In this document: positions 17,290-26,331 of the stretch, in pieces
How positions within the stretch are numbered: position 1 is the stretch's first letter
Layout of the letters: each line of letters opens with the position of its first letter
Origin: Verrucosispora sp. NA02020
GTDB lineage: Bacteria > Actinomycetota > Actinomycetes > Mycobacteriales > Micromonosporaceae
Assembly (NCBI RefSeq): GCF_013364215.1
Contig: NZ_CP054923.1
Span: 6,386,001 to 6,450,000, forward strand
Direction: 5' to 3'
Length of the DNA stretch: 64,000 bases
Translations under genes and position numbers: made by a program
Notes under the pieces: generated by a model
What the model saw: the letters and a program-made list of their open reading frames with translations, nothing else
Database searches by the model: none
What the model was told of the DNA's origin: nothing

Positions 17290-18165
17290 TCAGCGCTGGT
17301 AGCGGACCGGGCCGACCTGGGCGGCCATCTGCTCCAGCCGAGCCACGCGCTCCTCCATCCGGGGGTGCGTGGCGAACAGGGCGGAGATGCCGCCGCCCTT
17401 GAACGGGTTGTCGATCATCAGGTGGGCGGTGCTGGTGAGCTGGCCCTCGGCCGGCAGCGGTCGACGCTGGGTCCCCATGTGGATCTTCCGCAGCGCGCTG
17501 GCCAGGGCCAGCGGGTCACGGGTCAGCTCGGCGCCGGAGGCGTCCGCCTGGAACTCCCGGTTGCGGCTGATCGCGAGCTGGATAACGGTCGCGGCGAGCG
17601 GGCCCAGGATGACGGTGAGCAGCAGTACGACCGGGTTCGGGCCGTCCTCGTCACTGTTGCCGCCGAGCGGGATGAACAGAGCGAGGTTCGCCAGCATGGT
17701 GATGATGCCGGCCAGACCGGCCGCCACGCCGGAGATGAGGATGTCCCGGTTGTAGACGTGGGACAGTTCGTGGCCGATCACGCCCCGCAGCTCGCGGTAG
17801 TCGAGGATCTCCACGATCCCCTGCGTCACGCAGACCGCCGCGTTCTGCGGGTTACGCCCGGTGGCGAACGCGTTGGGCTGGGCGGTCGGGCTCACGTAGA
17901 GACGGGGCATGGGTTGCCGCGCCTCGGCGGCCAGTTCCCGCACCATGTGGTACAGCTCCGGGAACTGCGCCTCGGTGACCGGCTGCGCCCGCATCGAGCG
18001 CAACGCCAGCTTGTCCGAGTAGAAGTAGGTGAAACCGTTCATCGCCAGCGAGACGAGGACGGCGACGACCAGTCCGCCACTGCCGCCGAACCAGTAGCCC
18101 ACCGCCAGGATCAACGAGGTGAGCAGGCCGAGCAGCGCGGCGGTCTTCAGACGGTTGTGGTGCAC
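17290..18165 (-). CDS. htpX: Zinc metalloprotease HtpX
   Basis: This protein of about 291 residues is the membrane protease HtpX, which degrades damaged membrane proteins. The zinc motif HELSH is at about residues 132-136, with the third ligand Glu in [15 protein letters not shown] near 204. Two membrane helices lie near the N-terminus and two after the zinc motif, as in the family. I chose the GTG at 18165, five bases after AAGGAG and matching the usual HHNRLKT opening; an open frame extends to 18243. A nine-base inverted repeat lies in the putative promoter region. Confidence 0.95.
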   Translation of the reverse strand: MHHNRLKTAALLGLLTSLILAVGYWFGGSGGLVVAVLVSLAMNGFTYFYSDKLALRSMRAQPVTEAQFPELYHMVRELAAEARQPMPRLYVSPTAQPNAFATGRNPQNAAVCVTQGIVEILDYRELRGVIGHELSHVYNRDILISGVAAGLAGIITMLANLALFIPLGGNSDEDGPNPVVLLLTVILGPLAATVIQLAISRNREFQADASGAELTRDPLALASALRKIHMGTQRRPLPAEGQLTSTAHLMIDNPFKGGGISALFATHPRMEERVARLEQMAAQVGPVRYQR

Positions 18166-18239
18166 GATCACTCCTTCGGTGCACGGATGACGGGATCCGC
18201 TGACCGGTACAACAACCCGGTACCCGTAAACCATCCGCT

Positions 18240-18273
18240 TCATGACTGAGAGTTACCTGAACGGCAGTCATGA
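18240..18273. promoter_or_regulatory. Inverted repeat upstream of htpX
   Basis: TCATGACTG and CAGTCATGA (18240-18248 and 18265-18273) are perfect inverted copies 16 bases apart. On the minus strand TAACTC, a plausible -10 box, lies between them, about 85 bases before the htpX start. The layout fits a repressor or activator site on the htpX promoter. Confidence 0.4.
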
Positions 18274-18291
18274 CCAGGAGTGCGGTCGCGT

Positions 18292-19752
18292 TCAGCCTCC
18301 GGCGAGATCCAGCACGACCTGCGGTGCGAACCCGACCACCACGGCGAGGATCGTCGCCACCGCCAGCGCGGCGATCACCGCGCGTCCCGGTCGCACGGCG
18401 GGCGCGGCGGTCTCCCCCGGCGGCCCGTAGAGCAACGCCGCGACGCGCAGGTAGTAGGCCAGGCCGATGACCGCGTTCACCGCTACCACCAGGGCGAGCC
18501 AGTTCGCCTCGCCGCCGAGCAGCGAGCGGACCACCGTCACCTTGGCGAACAGCCCGGCCAGCGCCGGCGGCAGGCCCGCCAGCCCGACCAGCGCGAACGC
18601 CAGGCCGCCACCGATCCACGGGTGCCGGCGGGCCGCACCCCGCAGGTCGTCCAGGGTGCCGCCGTCCGCACCGGCCGGGCGCAGTGCCACCACCCCGGCG
18701 AAGGCGGCCAGTTCCAACAGCACGAAGAAGACGGCGTACGCCAGGGCGGCCGCGTACGCACCGGTGCGCGCGTCGGGATCGGCCAGGGCCAGCGCGCCGA
18801 GCGGAGCGAGGATGTACCCGGCCTGCGCCACCGAGGACCAGGCCAGCAGTCGCACCGTACGCCGCTGACGCAGCGCCACCAGGTTGCCCACGGTCATGGT
18901 CAGCACGGCGACCGTGGCCAGCACCGGACCGGTCACCTCGGCCGGCAACGCGTGCTGCACCACGGCGAGCAGGGCCACCACCCCACCGAGCTTCGAGGCC
19001 GTCGACAGGTACGCGGCCACCGGCAGCGGTGCGCCGTCGTAGGTGGCCGGCGCCCAGACGTGGAACGGCACCGCCGCCACCTTGAACGCCAGTCCCGCCA
19101 CCACGAGCGTCACCGCCACCGTGGTCAACGGCAGGTCGAGTAGTGCCCCGTCGGCGAGAAGCCCGCCCAGCCGTTCCAGGTGCAGCGCGCCGGTGACCGC
19201 GTAGAGCAGCGCGGCACCCAGCAGCGTCAGCGTGGTGGCCACCACGCTCACCACGAAGAAGGTCACCGCCGCCTCGGCGCTGGCCAGACTGCCCCGGCGG
19301 AGCCCGACCAGCACGTACAGCGGCAGCGTGAGCACCTCCACCGCCACGATCAGGGTGATCAGGTCACCGGCCACGCCGAGCACCACGCCACCGGTCATCG
19401 AGCAGGCGAGCAGGAAGCAGTACTCCCCCACCGGGGTACGCCCGTCGCGCAGCAACGGCCCGGACAGCGCCAGCACCCCGACCATCAGCAGCGCCACCAG
19501 CGCCGCGACCAGAGCGGCCCGGCCGCCGAAGACGTACGAGCAGTCGGGGCCGACGCAGAACGTCCGCCGGTCCGGGAGGGTGCCGACCGCCGCCGCCCCC
19601 ACGGCGGTGGCGACCGCACCGGTGACCGCCGAGGCCACCGTCGCCGCCGGACGGGCCAGCAGCAGGTCCACCAGGAGCACCAGGACGGCCGTCCCGGCGG
19701 CCAGGTACGCCGGCAGCAACGCGACGTGGTCCACACTCTGCACTTCGCTCAT
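18292..19752 (-). CDS. nuoN: NADH-quinone oxidoreductase subunit N
   Basis: This 486-residue protein is one of the three antiporter-like proton-pumping subunits of complex I. It is hydrophobic throughout, about 14 helices, with the Proton_antipo_M core in the middle (PLYVLVGLRRGSLASAEAA, then a lysine in AGLAFKVAAVPFHVWAP). I start it at the ATG at 19752, where MSEVQS begins and a GGAG lies seven bases upstream. That ATG and ribosome site are supplied by the last unit of an 80-bp tandem repeat. It is the last gene of the nuoI-nuoN run. Confidence 0.95.
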   Translation of the reverse strand: MSEVQSVDHVALLPAYLAAGTAVLVLLVDLLLARPAATVASAVTGAVATAVGAAAVGTLPDRRTFCVGPDCSYVFGGRAALVAALVALLMVGVLALSGPLLRDGRTPVGEYCFLLACSMTGGVVLGVAGDLITLIVAVEVLTLPLYVLVGLRRGSLASAEAAVTFFVVSVVATTLTLLGAALLYAVTGALHLERLGGLLADGALLDLPLTTVAVTLVVAGLAFKVAAVPFHVWAPATYDGAPLPVAAYLSTASKLGGVVALLAVVQHALPAEVTGPVLATVAVLTMTVGNLVALRQRRTVRLLAWSSVAQAGYILAPLGALALADPDARTGAYAAALAYAVFFVLLELAAFAGVVALRPAGADGGTLDDLRGAARRHPWIGGGLAFALVGLAGLPPALAGLFAKVTVVRSLLGGEANWLALVVAVNAVIGLAYYLRVAALLYGPPGETAAPAVRPGRAVIAALAVATILAVVVGFAPQVVLDLAGG

Positions 19753-19990
19753 GCCGGCACTCCGCTCCGCTGCGTGCCGCCACGAGGCACCACCGCGCCG
19801 CGTTGACGATTCACTCGCTGACGCTCGCTCATGCCGGCACTCCGCTCCGCTGCGTGCCGCCATGAGGCACCACCGCGCCGCGTTGACGATTCACTCGCTG
19901 ACGCTCGCTCATGCCGGCACTCCGCTCCGCTGCGTGCCGCCACGAGGCACCACCGCGCTGTACCGAAGATTCGCTCGCTCACGCTCGCTC
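19751..19990. repeat. Three tandem copies of an 80-bp repeat between nuoM and nuoN
   Basis: The units are 19751-19830, 19831-19910 and 19911-19990. Units 1 and 2 differ by a single base (19862), and unit 3 diverges in its last 30 bases. Together they fill the whole gap between the nuoM stop and the nuoN start. On the minus strand each unit ends with GGAG, seven bases and ATG, so each carries a potential ribosome site and start codon. The unit length is not a multiple of three and no long frame crosses the array. Confidence 0.97.
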
Positions 19991-21527
19991 ATGGCAGCAC
20001 TCCTACGAGGGCAGCCACCGGTGCCTCGGCGACGCCCAGCACCAGGGTCGGGGCCAGCCCGACGGCGAGGGTCAGCAGCACCAGCGGCACCCAGGCGGCC
20101 AGCTCGGCCCCCGCGATCCCCGGGCCGAGGCCGCTCACCGTCGGTGTCGGTCGGCCGTGGGTGACCCGGCGCAACAGCCGCAGCAGGTACGCCGCCGTCA
20201 ACGCCCCGCCCAGCGCCGCCAGCACCGCCAGTGTGGTCCAGAGTGCGCCGCCCACCTGGATCGCGGCGACCACGGCGAACGCCTCGCCCCAGAAGCCGGC
20301 CAGACTGGGCAGCCCGAGCGAGGCGACCGCCGCGAAGGCGAGCAGCCCGGAGAGCCGGGGTGCGGTCTCCCGCAGCCCGGACAGTTCGCTCAACGCGCCG
20401 GTGTGCGTACGGTCCTTGATCGCGCCGGCCAGGAAGAAGAGCAGGCCGGTGATGATGCCGTGCGCCACGTTGCCGATCAGCGCCGCCTGGATGCCGGTGG
20501 CGGTGAGCGTGGCGATCCCGAGCAGCACGAAACCCATGTGCCCCACGCTGGAGTAGGCGATCAGCCGTTTCAGCTCGGTCTGCGCCAGGCAGACCAGCGA
20601 GCCGACCAGGATGGCGGCCACGGCGAGCACGCCGAGCACCGGTGCCGCCCAGCGGGCCCCCTCCGGGGCCACTCCGACGGCGACCCGGATCAGGCCGTAC
20701 GTGCCCATCTTGAGCAGCACACCGGCGAGCAGCACACTGCCGACCGTCGGGGCCTGGGTGTGCGCGTCGGGCAGCCAGGAGTGCAGCGGCCAGAGCGGGC
20801 TCTTCACCGCGAAGGCGACCGCGAACAGGGTGAACGCGGTGAGCTGGGTGGTCCTGGACAGGCCCGTGCCGCCGGTCAGCGCCACGATGTCGGCGGTCCC
20901 GGCGGCGGCCACCACGACGTACACGCCGACCAGCAGCAGCACCGAGCCGAAGAGCGTGTAGAGGGCGAACTTCCGGGCCGCCCGTCGCCGCGCGTCGACC
21001 GCCGCCAGGTCGGCGCTGTCGCCGCCCCAGCCGACGATGATCGCGTACATCGGCAGCAGGACCACCTCGAAGAAGAGGAAGAACAGCACCAGGTCGAGGG
21101 CGAGGAAGGTGCCGAGGATGCCGACCTCGACCACCAGCAGCAGCGCCACCAGCGCCTTACCGCTGCCGCCGGTCGGCACCCGCCAGAGGCTGTAGCCGCA
21201 GCAGAGCAGCGTGAGCAGGGCGGTGAGCACCACCAGCGGCCAGGAGATGCCGTCCACCCCGAGGTGGAAGCGCAGGTCCAGGCCGGGTACCCAGGACAGG
21301 TCGACGGTGTGCCAGGGCAGCACCGCCCCGGCGGTGCCGTCCGGCAGGTACGCCGACCAGCCGGCGTCCCGGGCGGCGAGCAGCGCGACGGCCGCGACCA
21401 GGGTCAGCGCGGCGACGACGGTGCCCAGCACCCGCGCGCCCCGGTCGTGCGGCGTGGCCGCCACCGCCAGGGCACCGAGGGCCGGCAGCGCGAGCACCGC
21501 CACCAGCAGGACTTCCCCGGACGTCAT
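19989..21527 (-). CDS. nuoM: NADH-quinone oxidoreductase subunit M
   Basis: This 512-residue protein is the second antiporter-like subunit of complex I. It has about 14 membrane helices and the characteristic stretches FHLGVDGISWPLVVLTALL, the conserved glutamate region LLLVVEVGILGTFLALDL and KSPLWPLHSWLPDAHTQAPT with the pumping lysine. Its ATG overlaps the nuoL stop as ATGA, so the two are translationally coupled. Downstream the coupling is lost, because the repeat array separates it from nuoN. Confidence 0.97.
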   Translation of the reverse strand: MTSGEVLLVAVLALPALGALAVAATPHDRGARVLGTVVAALTLVAAVALLAARDAGWSAYLPDGTAGAVLPWHTVDLSWVPGLDLRFHLGVDGISWPLVVLTALLTLLCCGYSLWRVPTGGSGKALVALLLVVEVGILGTFLALDLVLFFLFFEVVLLPMYAIIVGWGGDSADLAAVDARRRAARKFALYTLFGSVLLLVGVYVVVAAAGTADIVALTGGTGLSRTTQLTAFTLFAVAFAVKSPLWPLHSWLPDAHTQAPTVGSVLLAGVLLKMGTYGLIRVAVGVAPEGARWAAPVLGVLAVAAILVGSLVCLAQTELKRLIAYSSVGHMGFVLLGIATLTATGIQAALIGNVAHGIITGLLFFLAGAIKDRTHTGALSELSGLRETAPRLSGLLAFAAVASLGLPSLAGFWGEAFAVVAAIQVGGALWTTLAVLAALGGALTAAYLLRLLRRVTHGRPTPTVSGLGPGIAGAELAAWVPLVLLTLAVGLAPTLVLGVAEAPVAALVGVLP

Positions 21528-23443
21528 GCCGCTCCTCCGATCAGGACGGCGGCCAGGCCGAGCAGCAGCGCACCGGCGAGCACCGCGACGACCGCCCGGG
21601 GCAGTGCCGCCCGGTGCAGGGTGCCCAGCCCGCCGCCGAGCGCGCTGGCCGCCCGCCCGGTGCCGGTGACCGCGCCGTCCACCACCCGCTCGTCGGCGGT
21701 ACGGGCCAGCCGACCCAACGCGGTCGTCGGGCGTACCACCAGGGCGTCCTGGACGTCGTCGAGCCGGAACGCGCGGGCGAGGACCGGCCGCAGCGGACCC
21801 AGCGTGGTGGCCGGGTCGACCGCCGGATCACGCCGCCAGGCCAGGGCCACCCCGACCAGCAGCAGCGCCAACGGCAGCAGCATCAGCGGCCCGATGTGCA
21901 CCAGCTCCGGCACGCCCAGCCCGCCGGGAGCGCCGGAGAGCAACCGGTCGGTGAACCAGGGCGAGAAGCCGGCCAGGCCGAGCAGGGCCGCCGGCACCGC
22001 GAGCAGCAGCAACGGCCAGCGCAGGGCGGCGGGCGGATCGTGCGGCGGGAGCTGCGGGGTGCGCAGCGTGCCGAAGAAGGCCCGCAGCAGCAGTCGGGTG
22101 GCGTACCAGGCGGTGATCGCCACCCCGACCAGCCCGGAGACCAGCACCAGCCATCCCACCCAGCTCGGGGCCGGGCCACCACCGAGCACGGCGTCGGCGG
22201 CAGCGGCCAGCACGCCCTCCTTGCTCCAGAACCCGGAGAGCGGCGGTACGCCGGCCAGCGCGCCCAGCCCGATCAGCATGCACCAGAAGGTGACCGGCAT
22301 GGTGTGCCGCAGCCCGCCCATCCGGGACATCAGCGCGGTGCCGACGCTGTGGATCACCGCACCGGCGGCGAGGAAGAGCAGCGCCTTGAACGCGGCGTGG
22401 GTGAGCAGGTGGAACAGGGCGGCGGGCGGCGAGCCGACGGCCAGAGCACCGGTCATGTAGCCGAGCTGGGAGACCGTGGACCAGGCCAGCACCCGCTTGA
22501 TGTCGTCCTGTGCGGTGGCGGCCAGCGCACCGAGCAGCAGCGTCACCGACGCCATCACGCCGAGCACGGCCAGCGCGACCGGCGTCGCCTCGAACAGCGG
22601 CCACAGCCGGGTGACCGCGTACACACCGGCGGCGACCATGGTCGCGGCGTGGATCAACGCGGAGATCGGGGTCGGGCCGGCCATCGCGTCGGGCAGCCAG
22701 GTGTGCAGCGGGAACTGGGCGCTCTTGCCGGCCACCCCGGCGAGCAGCAGCAGACAGGCGGCGGTGAGCGTGGTGGTGCTGTGGGAGTGGGCGAGCACGT
22801 CGTGGATCCGGAAGCTGCCCGCCGAGACGCCGAGCAGCGCGATGCCGAGCAGGAAGCCGACGTCGCCGACCCGGGTCACCAGGAACGCCTTCATCGCGGC
22901 GGCCGGGGCCTCCGGCAGCCGCCGGTCGTGGGCGATGAGCAGGTACGAGCAGAGACCCATCACCTCCCAGCCGACCAGCAGCAGGATCAGGTCCCCGGAG
23001 ACCACCACCAGCAGCATCGCGGCGGTGAAGAGGCTGATCTGGGCCGCGTACGGCGGGTAGCGATGGTCGACGTCCCCGTCCTCGCGCGGGCCACCGCTCA
23101 GGTAACCGGTCGAGTAGACCTGCACGGCCAGGGCGACGGCGGTGACCGCGACGGCGACCAGCGCGGCGGCCCCGTCGAGGCGTACCCCGAGGGTGACGGC
23201 GAGACCGCCGAAGTCGATCCAGGTGGTCGACGCCTCCACCGGGCCGTCCAGCGTGACCAGCAGGGCGACCGCCAACGCGAGAGCACCGGCCGCACCGGTC
23301 ACGCCGAGGGCGACGGCGGTCCGGCGGGCCGGATCGGCACCGAGGGCGGAGCCGCGCGGCGAGGGCGGCAGCAGCAGGCCGGTCAGGCCGGCGACCAGCG
23401 GGACCACCGGCAGCAGCACACCCAGCAACGTCGTGGTGCTCAC
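21524..23443 (-). CDS. nuoL: NADH-quinone oxidoreductase subunit L
   Basis: This 639-residue protein is the largest antiporter-like subunit of complex I, at the distal end of the membrane arm. Conserved runs include GWEVMGLCSYLLI, KSAQFPLHTWLPDAMAGPTP (the pumping lysine) and HAAFKALLFLAAGAV. The C-terminus is hydrophobic, with a lateral-helix-like end. The GTG at 23443 overlaps the nuoK stop as GTGA and follows a GGAGGGGGA ribosome site. Confidence 0.97.
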   Translation of the reverse strand: MSTTTLLGVLLPVVPLVAGLTGLLLPPSPRGSALGADPARRTAVALGVTGAAGALALAVALLVTLDGPVEASTTWIDFGGLAVTLGVRLDGAAALVAVAVTAVALAVQVYSTGYLSGGPREDGDVDHRYPPYAAQISLFTAAMLLVVVSGDLILLLVGWEVMGLCSYLLIAHDRRLPEAPAAAMKAFLVTRVGDVGFLLGIALLGVSAGSFRIHDVLAHSHSTTTLTAACLLLLAGVAGKSAQFPLHTWLPDAMAGPTPISALIHAATMVAAGVYAVTRLWPLFEATPVALAVLGVMASVTLLLGALAATAQDDIKRVLAWSTVSQLGYMTGALAVGSPPAALFHLLTHAAFKALLFLAAGAVIHSVGTALMSRMGGLRHTMPVTFWCMLIGLGALAGVPPLSGFWSKEGVLAAAADAVLGGGPAPSWVGWLVLVSGLVGVAITAWYATRLLLRAFFGTLRTPQLPPHDPPAALRWPLLLLAVPAALLGLAGFSPWFTDRLLSGAPGGLGVPELVHIGPLMLLPLALLLVGVALAWRRDPAVDPATTLGPLRPVLARAFRLDDVQDALVVRPTTALGRLARTADERVVDGAVTGTGRAASALGGGLGTLHRAALPRAVVAVLAGALLLGLAAVLIGGAA

Positions 23444-23814
23444 CGCTCCCCCTCCGCGACCACGTCACCGGCCGGACCGGCGACGACCGGCGTCGGCTCG
23501 TCGGCCGGGCGCTCGGCCAGCGGGATCTCGTCCACCGCCACGCTGGCCCGCATCCGATAGAGCTGGAGCACGATCGCCAGCCCCACCCCGATCTCGGCGG
23601 CGGCCAGCACGATCACGAAGAGGGCGAAGACCTGCCCGCCGTGCGGCAGCAGCGCCTTGGCCGTGGTGTCGGCGGTGACCAGGATCAGGTTCACCGCGTT
23701 GAGCATCAGCTCCACGGCCATCAGCACCAGCACCGCGTTACGCCGCCGCAGGACGCCGTAGACGCCGAGGCCGAACAGCAGGGCGGCGGTGACGTACGGG
23801 ATGACCGGTCTCAC
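23440..23814 (-). CDS. nuoK: NADH-quinone oxidoreductase subunit K
   Basis: This 124-residue protein has the three helices of NuoK and its conserved glutamates, in VLMAVELMLNAVNLIL and VLAAAEIGVGLAIVLQLYR. The last 30 residues form a Pro/Ala/Asp tail not seen in short family members. Both its start (GTGA with nuoJ) and stop (GTGA with nuoL) overlap the neighbours. Confidence 0.97.
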   Translation of the reverse strand: MRPVIPYVTAALLFGLGVYGVLRRRNAVLVLMAVELMLNAVNLILVTADTTAKALLPHGGQVFALFVIVLAAAEIGVGLAIVLQLYRMRASVAVDEIPLAERPADEPTPVVAGPAGDVVAEGER

Positions 23815-24365
23815 CGCGACCGCCCCTCCGACACGCCGCCCCCGGACGCCGATTCCCTGTCACGCGGTGCCCGACCGATGTCCGGCCGGGACAGCACGAT
23901 CGCACCGACCAACGCCGAGAGCAGCAGTACGGAGAGCACCTCGAACGGCAGCACCCAGCTTCCGAAGACCTGCTCACCGATGCGCTCGGCGTTGCCCGGC
24001 CCGGGCAGTTCCACGGCGGTCCAGCGGTACGCGTCGACGAGCAGGGCCGACAGCCCGAGCCCGACGCCACCGCCGATCAGCGCGGCCGGCCAGCCGGGCC
24101 GGTCCAGGTCGTCCGAGGCGCCGATCGGTGCCCGGGTCAGCATCACCGCGAACAGCAGCAGCACCACCACCGCGCCGACGTAGATCAGCACCTGCACCCA
24201 GGCCACCATCTCGGCGGAGAGCACCAGGTACATCCCGGCCAGCGCGCCGAGGCAGACCACCAGATAGAGCCCGGCCCGGACCAGATGGCTGGTCGCCACC
24301 ACCAGCACCCCCGACCCGACCGCCACCGCACCGAGGGCGAGCAGCAGGGCGTCCACGCCGGTCAC
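23811..24365 (-). CDS. nuoJ: NADH-quinone oxidoreductase subunit J
   Basis: This 184-residue protein is the NuoJ subunit, with five membrane helices and the conserved [20 protein letters not shown] stretch that contains the pi-bulge helix. The GTG start overlaps the nuoI stop, and its own stop overlaps nuoK. The C-terminal 25 residues are hydrophilic. Confidence 0.97.
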   Translation of the reverse strand: MTGVDALLLALGAVAVGSGVLVVATSHLVRAGLYLVVCLGALAGMYLVLSAEMVAWVQVLIYVGAVVVLLLFAVMLTRAPIGASDDLDRPGWPAALIGGGVGLGLSALLVDAYRWTAVELPGPGNAERIGEQVFGSWVLPFEVLSVLLLSALVGAIVLSRPDIGRAPRDRESASGGGVSEGRSR

Positions 24366-25027
24366 GCGGGAGTGCCTTCCCCGGCATCGGTCTCGGGCGT
24401 ACCCGCACCTGCGGCGCCGGGCTCGGCGGCGGGTGGGCGGGCGGCGGGGCGGCGCTCGGGGCGTACCGCCGGGGCGGTCGGCCGGGCGGCGGACGCGGCG
24501 GGAACCGCGGCCTTGCGCGCGGCGGCGGTCTCCTCCTTGGCCGGCTCACCCTGCGGGTCGTGCGCGGGCGGCGGCGGCACGGTCGCCACCCACTCGCCCA
24601 GGTGCTCCTTGTCGTGCAGCAGGTCCTTGATGTCGTACTCGGAGTACTCGAACTCCGGCGACCAGTGGAGCGCGTCGAAGGGGCAGACCTCGATGCAGAT
24701 GCCGCAGTACATGCAGAGCGAGAAGTCGATGTCGAACCGGTCGAGGACGTTGCGCTGGCGGGGCCGGGCCGCGCCGGGCACCGCCACCTCCTCCTTGTGC
24801 GAGTCGATGTAGATGCACCAGTCCGGACACTCGCGGGCGCAGAGCATGCAGACCGTGCAGTTCTCCTCCATCAGCGCGATCACCCCGCGCGAGCGGGGCG
24901 GCAGGTCGGGCGCGACGTCCGGGTACTGCTGGGTGGTGGAGCGCTTCGTCATCGTCTTGAGCGTGACCGCCAGCCCCTTCACCAGGCCGCTGCCGGGTAC
25001 GCCGGCCGACTCGCTTCGCTCGCTCAT
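24362..25027 (-). CDS. nuoI: NADH-quinone oxidoreductase subunit I
   Basis: This 221-residue protein carries two 4Fe-4S clusters of the peripheral arm of complex I. The ligands are [12 protein letters not shown] (Cys57, 60, 63 and 67) and [12 protein letters not shown] (Cys105, 108, 111 and 115). From about residue 150 to the end there is a Pro/Ala/Arg-rich tail of about 70 residues that is not part of the family domain. I chose the ATG at 25027; its first codons (MSERSES) resemble the end of the repeats before nuoN. An ATG three codons upstream lacks spacing to a ribosome site. It heads the tightly overlapping nuoIJKLM run. Confidence 0.95.
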   Translation of the reverse strand: MSERSESAGVPGSGLVKGLAVTLKTMTKRSTTQQYPDVAPDLPPRSRGVIALMEENCTVCMLCARECPDWCIYIDSHKEEVAVPGAARPRQRNVLDRFDIDFSLCMYCGICIEVCPFDALHWSPEFEYSEYDIKDLLHDKEHLGEWVATVPPPPAHDPQGEPAKEETAAARKAAVPAASAARPTAPAVRPERRPAARPPAAEPGAAGAGTPETDAGEGTPA

Positions 25028-25184
25028 GCGCAACATCCTGCCCTGTGGCCACGGCCCGCGCGACCACCACCCGAAGGATCGCCACCGACGGCCCGACCGT
25101 GGCGTCCGGCGGCTCCCCGCGCCGGCCCGCGCATGATCGGCCATGATGGGATGCAGGACGACGTGGCGACACCTTGGGGGCGGC

Positions 25185-26216
25185 ATGGGCGCGGGCGGTA
25201 CGAACAGCGGCGGGAAGTACGTCGAGCAGGGCGAGTTCAACCGGGACCAGAACTACATCACCACCCGGATCACGGTCGACGGCCGGGACGGCTACCCGGT
25301 CGAGGCGGGTCGGTACCGGTTGGCGGTGAGTCGGGCCTGCCCCTGGGCAAACCGGCTGATCATCGTCCGGCGGCTGTTGGGGCTGGAGGACGCCATCTCG
25401 ATGGCCGTCGCCGGGCCCACCCACGACGCCCGGAGCTGGACCTTCGACCTCGACCCGGACGGGCGTGACCCGGTGCTCGGCATCGAGCGGCTCCAGCAGG
25501 CGTACTTCGCCCGCTACCCGGACTACCCGCGCGGCATCACCGTGCCGGCCATGGTCGACGTGGCCACCGGGCAGGTGGTGACCAACGACTACAGCCGGAT
25601 GAGCCTGGACCTCTCCACCGAGTGGACCGCACACCACCGCCAGGGCGCGCCGCAGCTCTACCCCGAGCACCTGCGCGACGAGATCGACGAGGTCAACGCG
25701 CTGGTCTTCAGCGACGTCAACAACGGCGTGTACCGCTGTGGCTTCGCCGGCAGCCAGGAGGGCTACGAGAAGGCGTACCACCGGTTGTTCGACCGGATCG
25801 ACTGGCTCAGCGAGCGCCTGGCCGGGCAGCGGTACCTGGTCGGCGACACCATCACCGAGGCCGACGTACGGCTGTTCACCACGCTGGTCCGCTTCGACCC
25901 GGTGTACCACGGGCACTTCAAGTGCAACCGGCAGAAGCTGAGCGAGATGCCGGTGCTGTGGGCGTACGCGCGGGACCTGTTCACCACGCCCGGCTTCGGC
26001 GACACGATCGACTTCGACCACATCAAGCGGCACTACTACGAGGTGCACCGGGACATCAACCCGACCGGGGTGGTGCCGCTCGGCCCCGACCTGTCGAACT
26101 GGCTCACCCCGCACGACCGGGAGGCGCTGGGCGGTCGCCCGTTCGGCGACGGCACTCCCCCGCCACCCCCGCCGCCCGCCGAGCGGGTCGACCCCGCGCA
26201 CACTCCCCTGCGCTGA
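25185..26216 (+). CDS. Glutathionyl-hydroquinone reductase-like protein (GST family)
   Basis: This 343-residue protein belongs to the Xi-class glutathione transferase family (ECM4/Gto/YqjG), which reduces glutathionyl- or mycothiyl-hydroquinones. The nucleophile is Cys52 in SRACPWANR. The C-terminal helical domain contains [26 protein letters not shown], the family signature. I chose the ATG at 25185 after GGGGGCGGC; an ATG 42 bases earlier is also in frame. The gene lies between nuoI and nuoH on the opposite strand and so splits the nuo cluster. Actinobacteria use mycothiol, so the physiological thiol is probably not glutathione. Confidence 0.93.
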   Translation: MGAGGTNSGGKYVEQGEFNRDQNYITTRITVDGRDGYPVEAGRYRLAVSRACPWANRLIIVRRLLGLEDAISMAVAGPTHDARSWTFDLDPDGRDPVLGIERLQQAYFARYPDYPRGITVPAMVDVATGQVVTNDYSRMSLDLSTEWTAHHRQGAPQLYPEHLRDEIDEVNALVFSDVNNGVYRCGFAGSQEGYEKAYHRLFDRIDWLSERLAGQRYLVGDTITEADVRLFTTLVRFDPVYHGHFKCNRQKLSEMPVLWAYARDLFTTPGFGDTIDFDHIKRHYYEVHRDINPTGVVPLGPDLSNWLTPHDREALGGRPFGDGTPPPPPPPAERVDPAHTPLR

Positions 26217-26277
26217 CCGCCCGCCGTGCGGCGGCGGCTCGCCGCCGGGCGGCGACCGTGCGGCGGCGGTGAGAGGT

Positions 26278-26331
26278 GTTAGGAGGGGACCCCTGCTATA
26301 CCGGAGACGGTAGTAGGGGTCCCCTCCTTAC
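26278..26331. repeat. Dispersed palindromic element, copy A
   Basis: Arms 26281-26298 and 26311-26328 pair over 18 bases with one mismatch. The nuoH TAA stop (26330-26328) is made by the end of the element. It lies between the convergent reductase and nuoH genes and could terminate both. Related copies are at 31415, 35967 and 38355. Confidence 0.85.

Noticed and set aside
19751..19990. The 80-bp repeats as a CRISPR array
   Set aside because: The units abut directly without unique spacers, are too long, and no cas gene is near.
19911..23560. Long plus-strand open frames opposite nuoM and nuoL
   Set aside because: They translate into Gln/Arg/Gly/Asp-rich sequence without any fold or motif and mirror the conserved nuo genes exactly.
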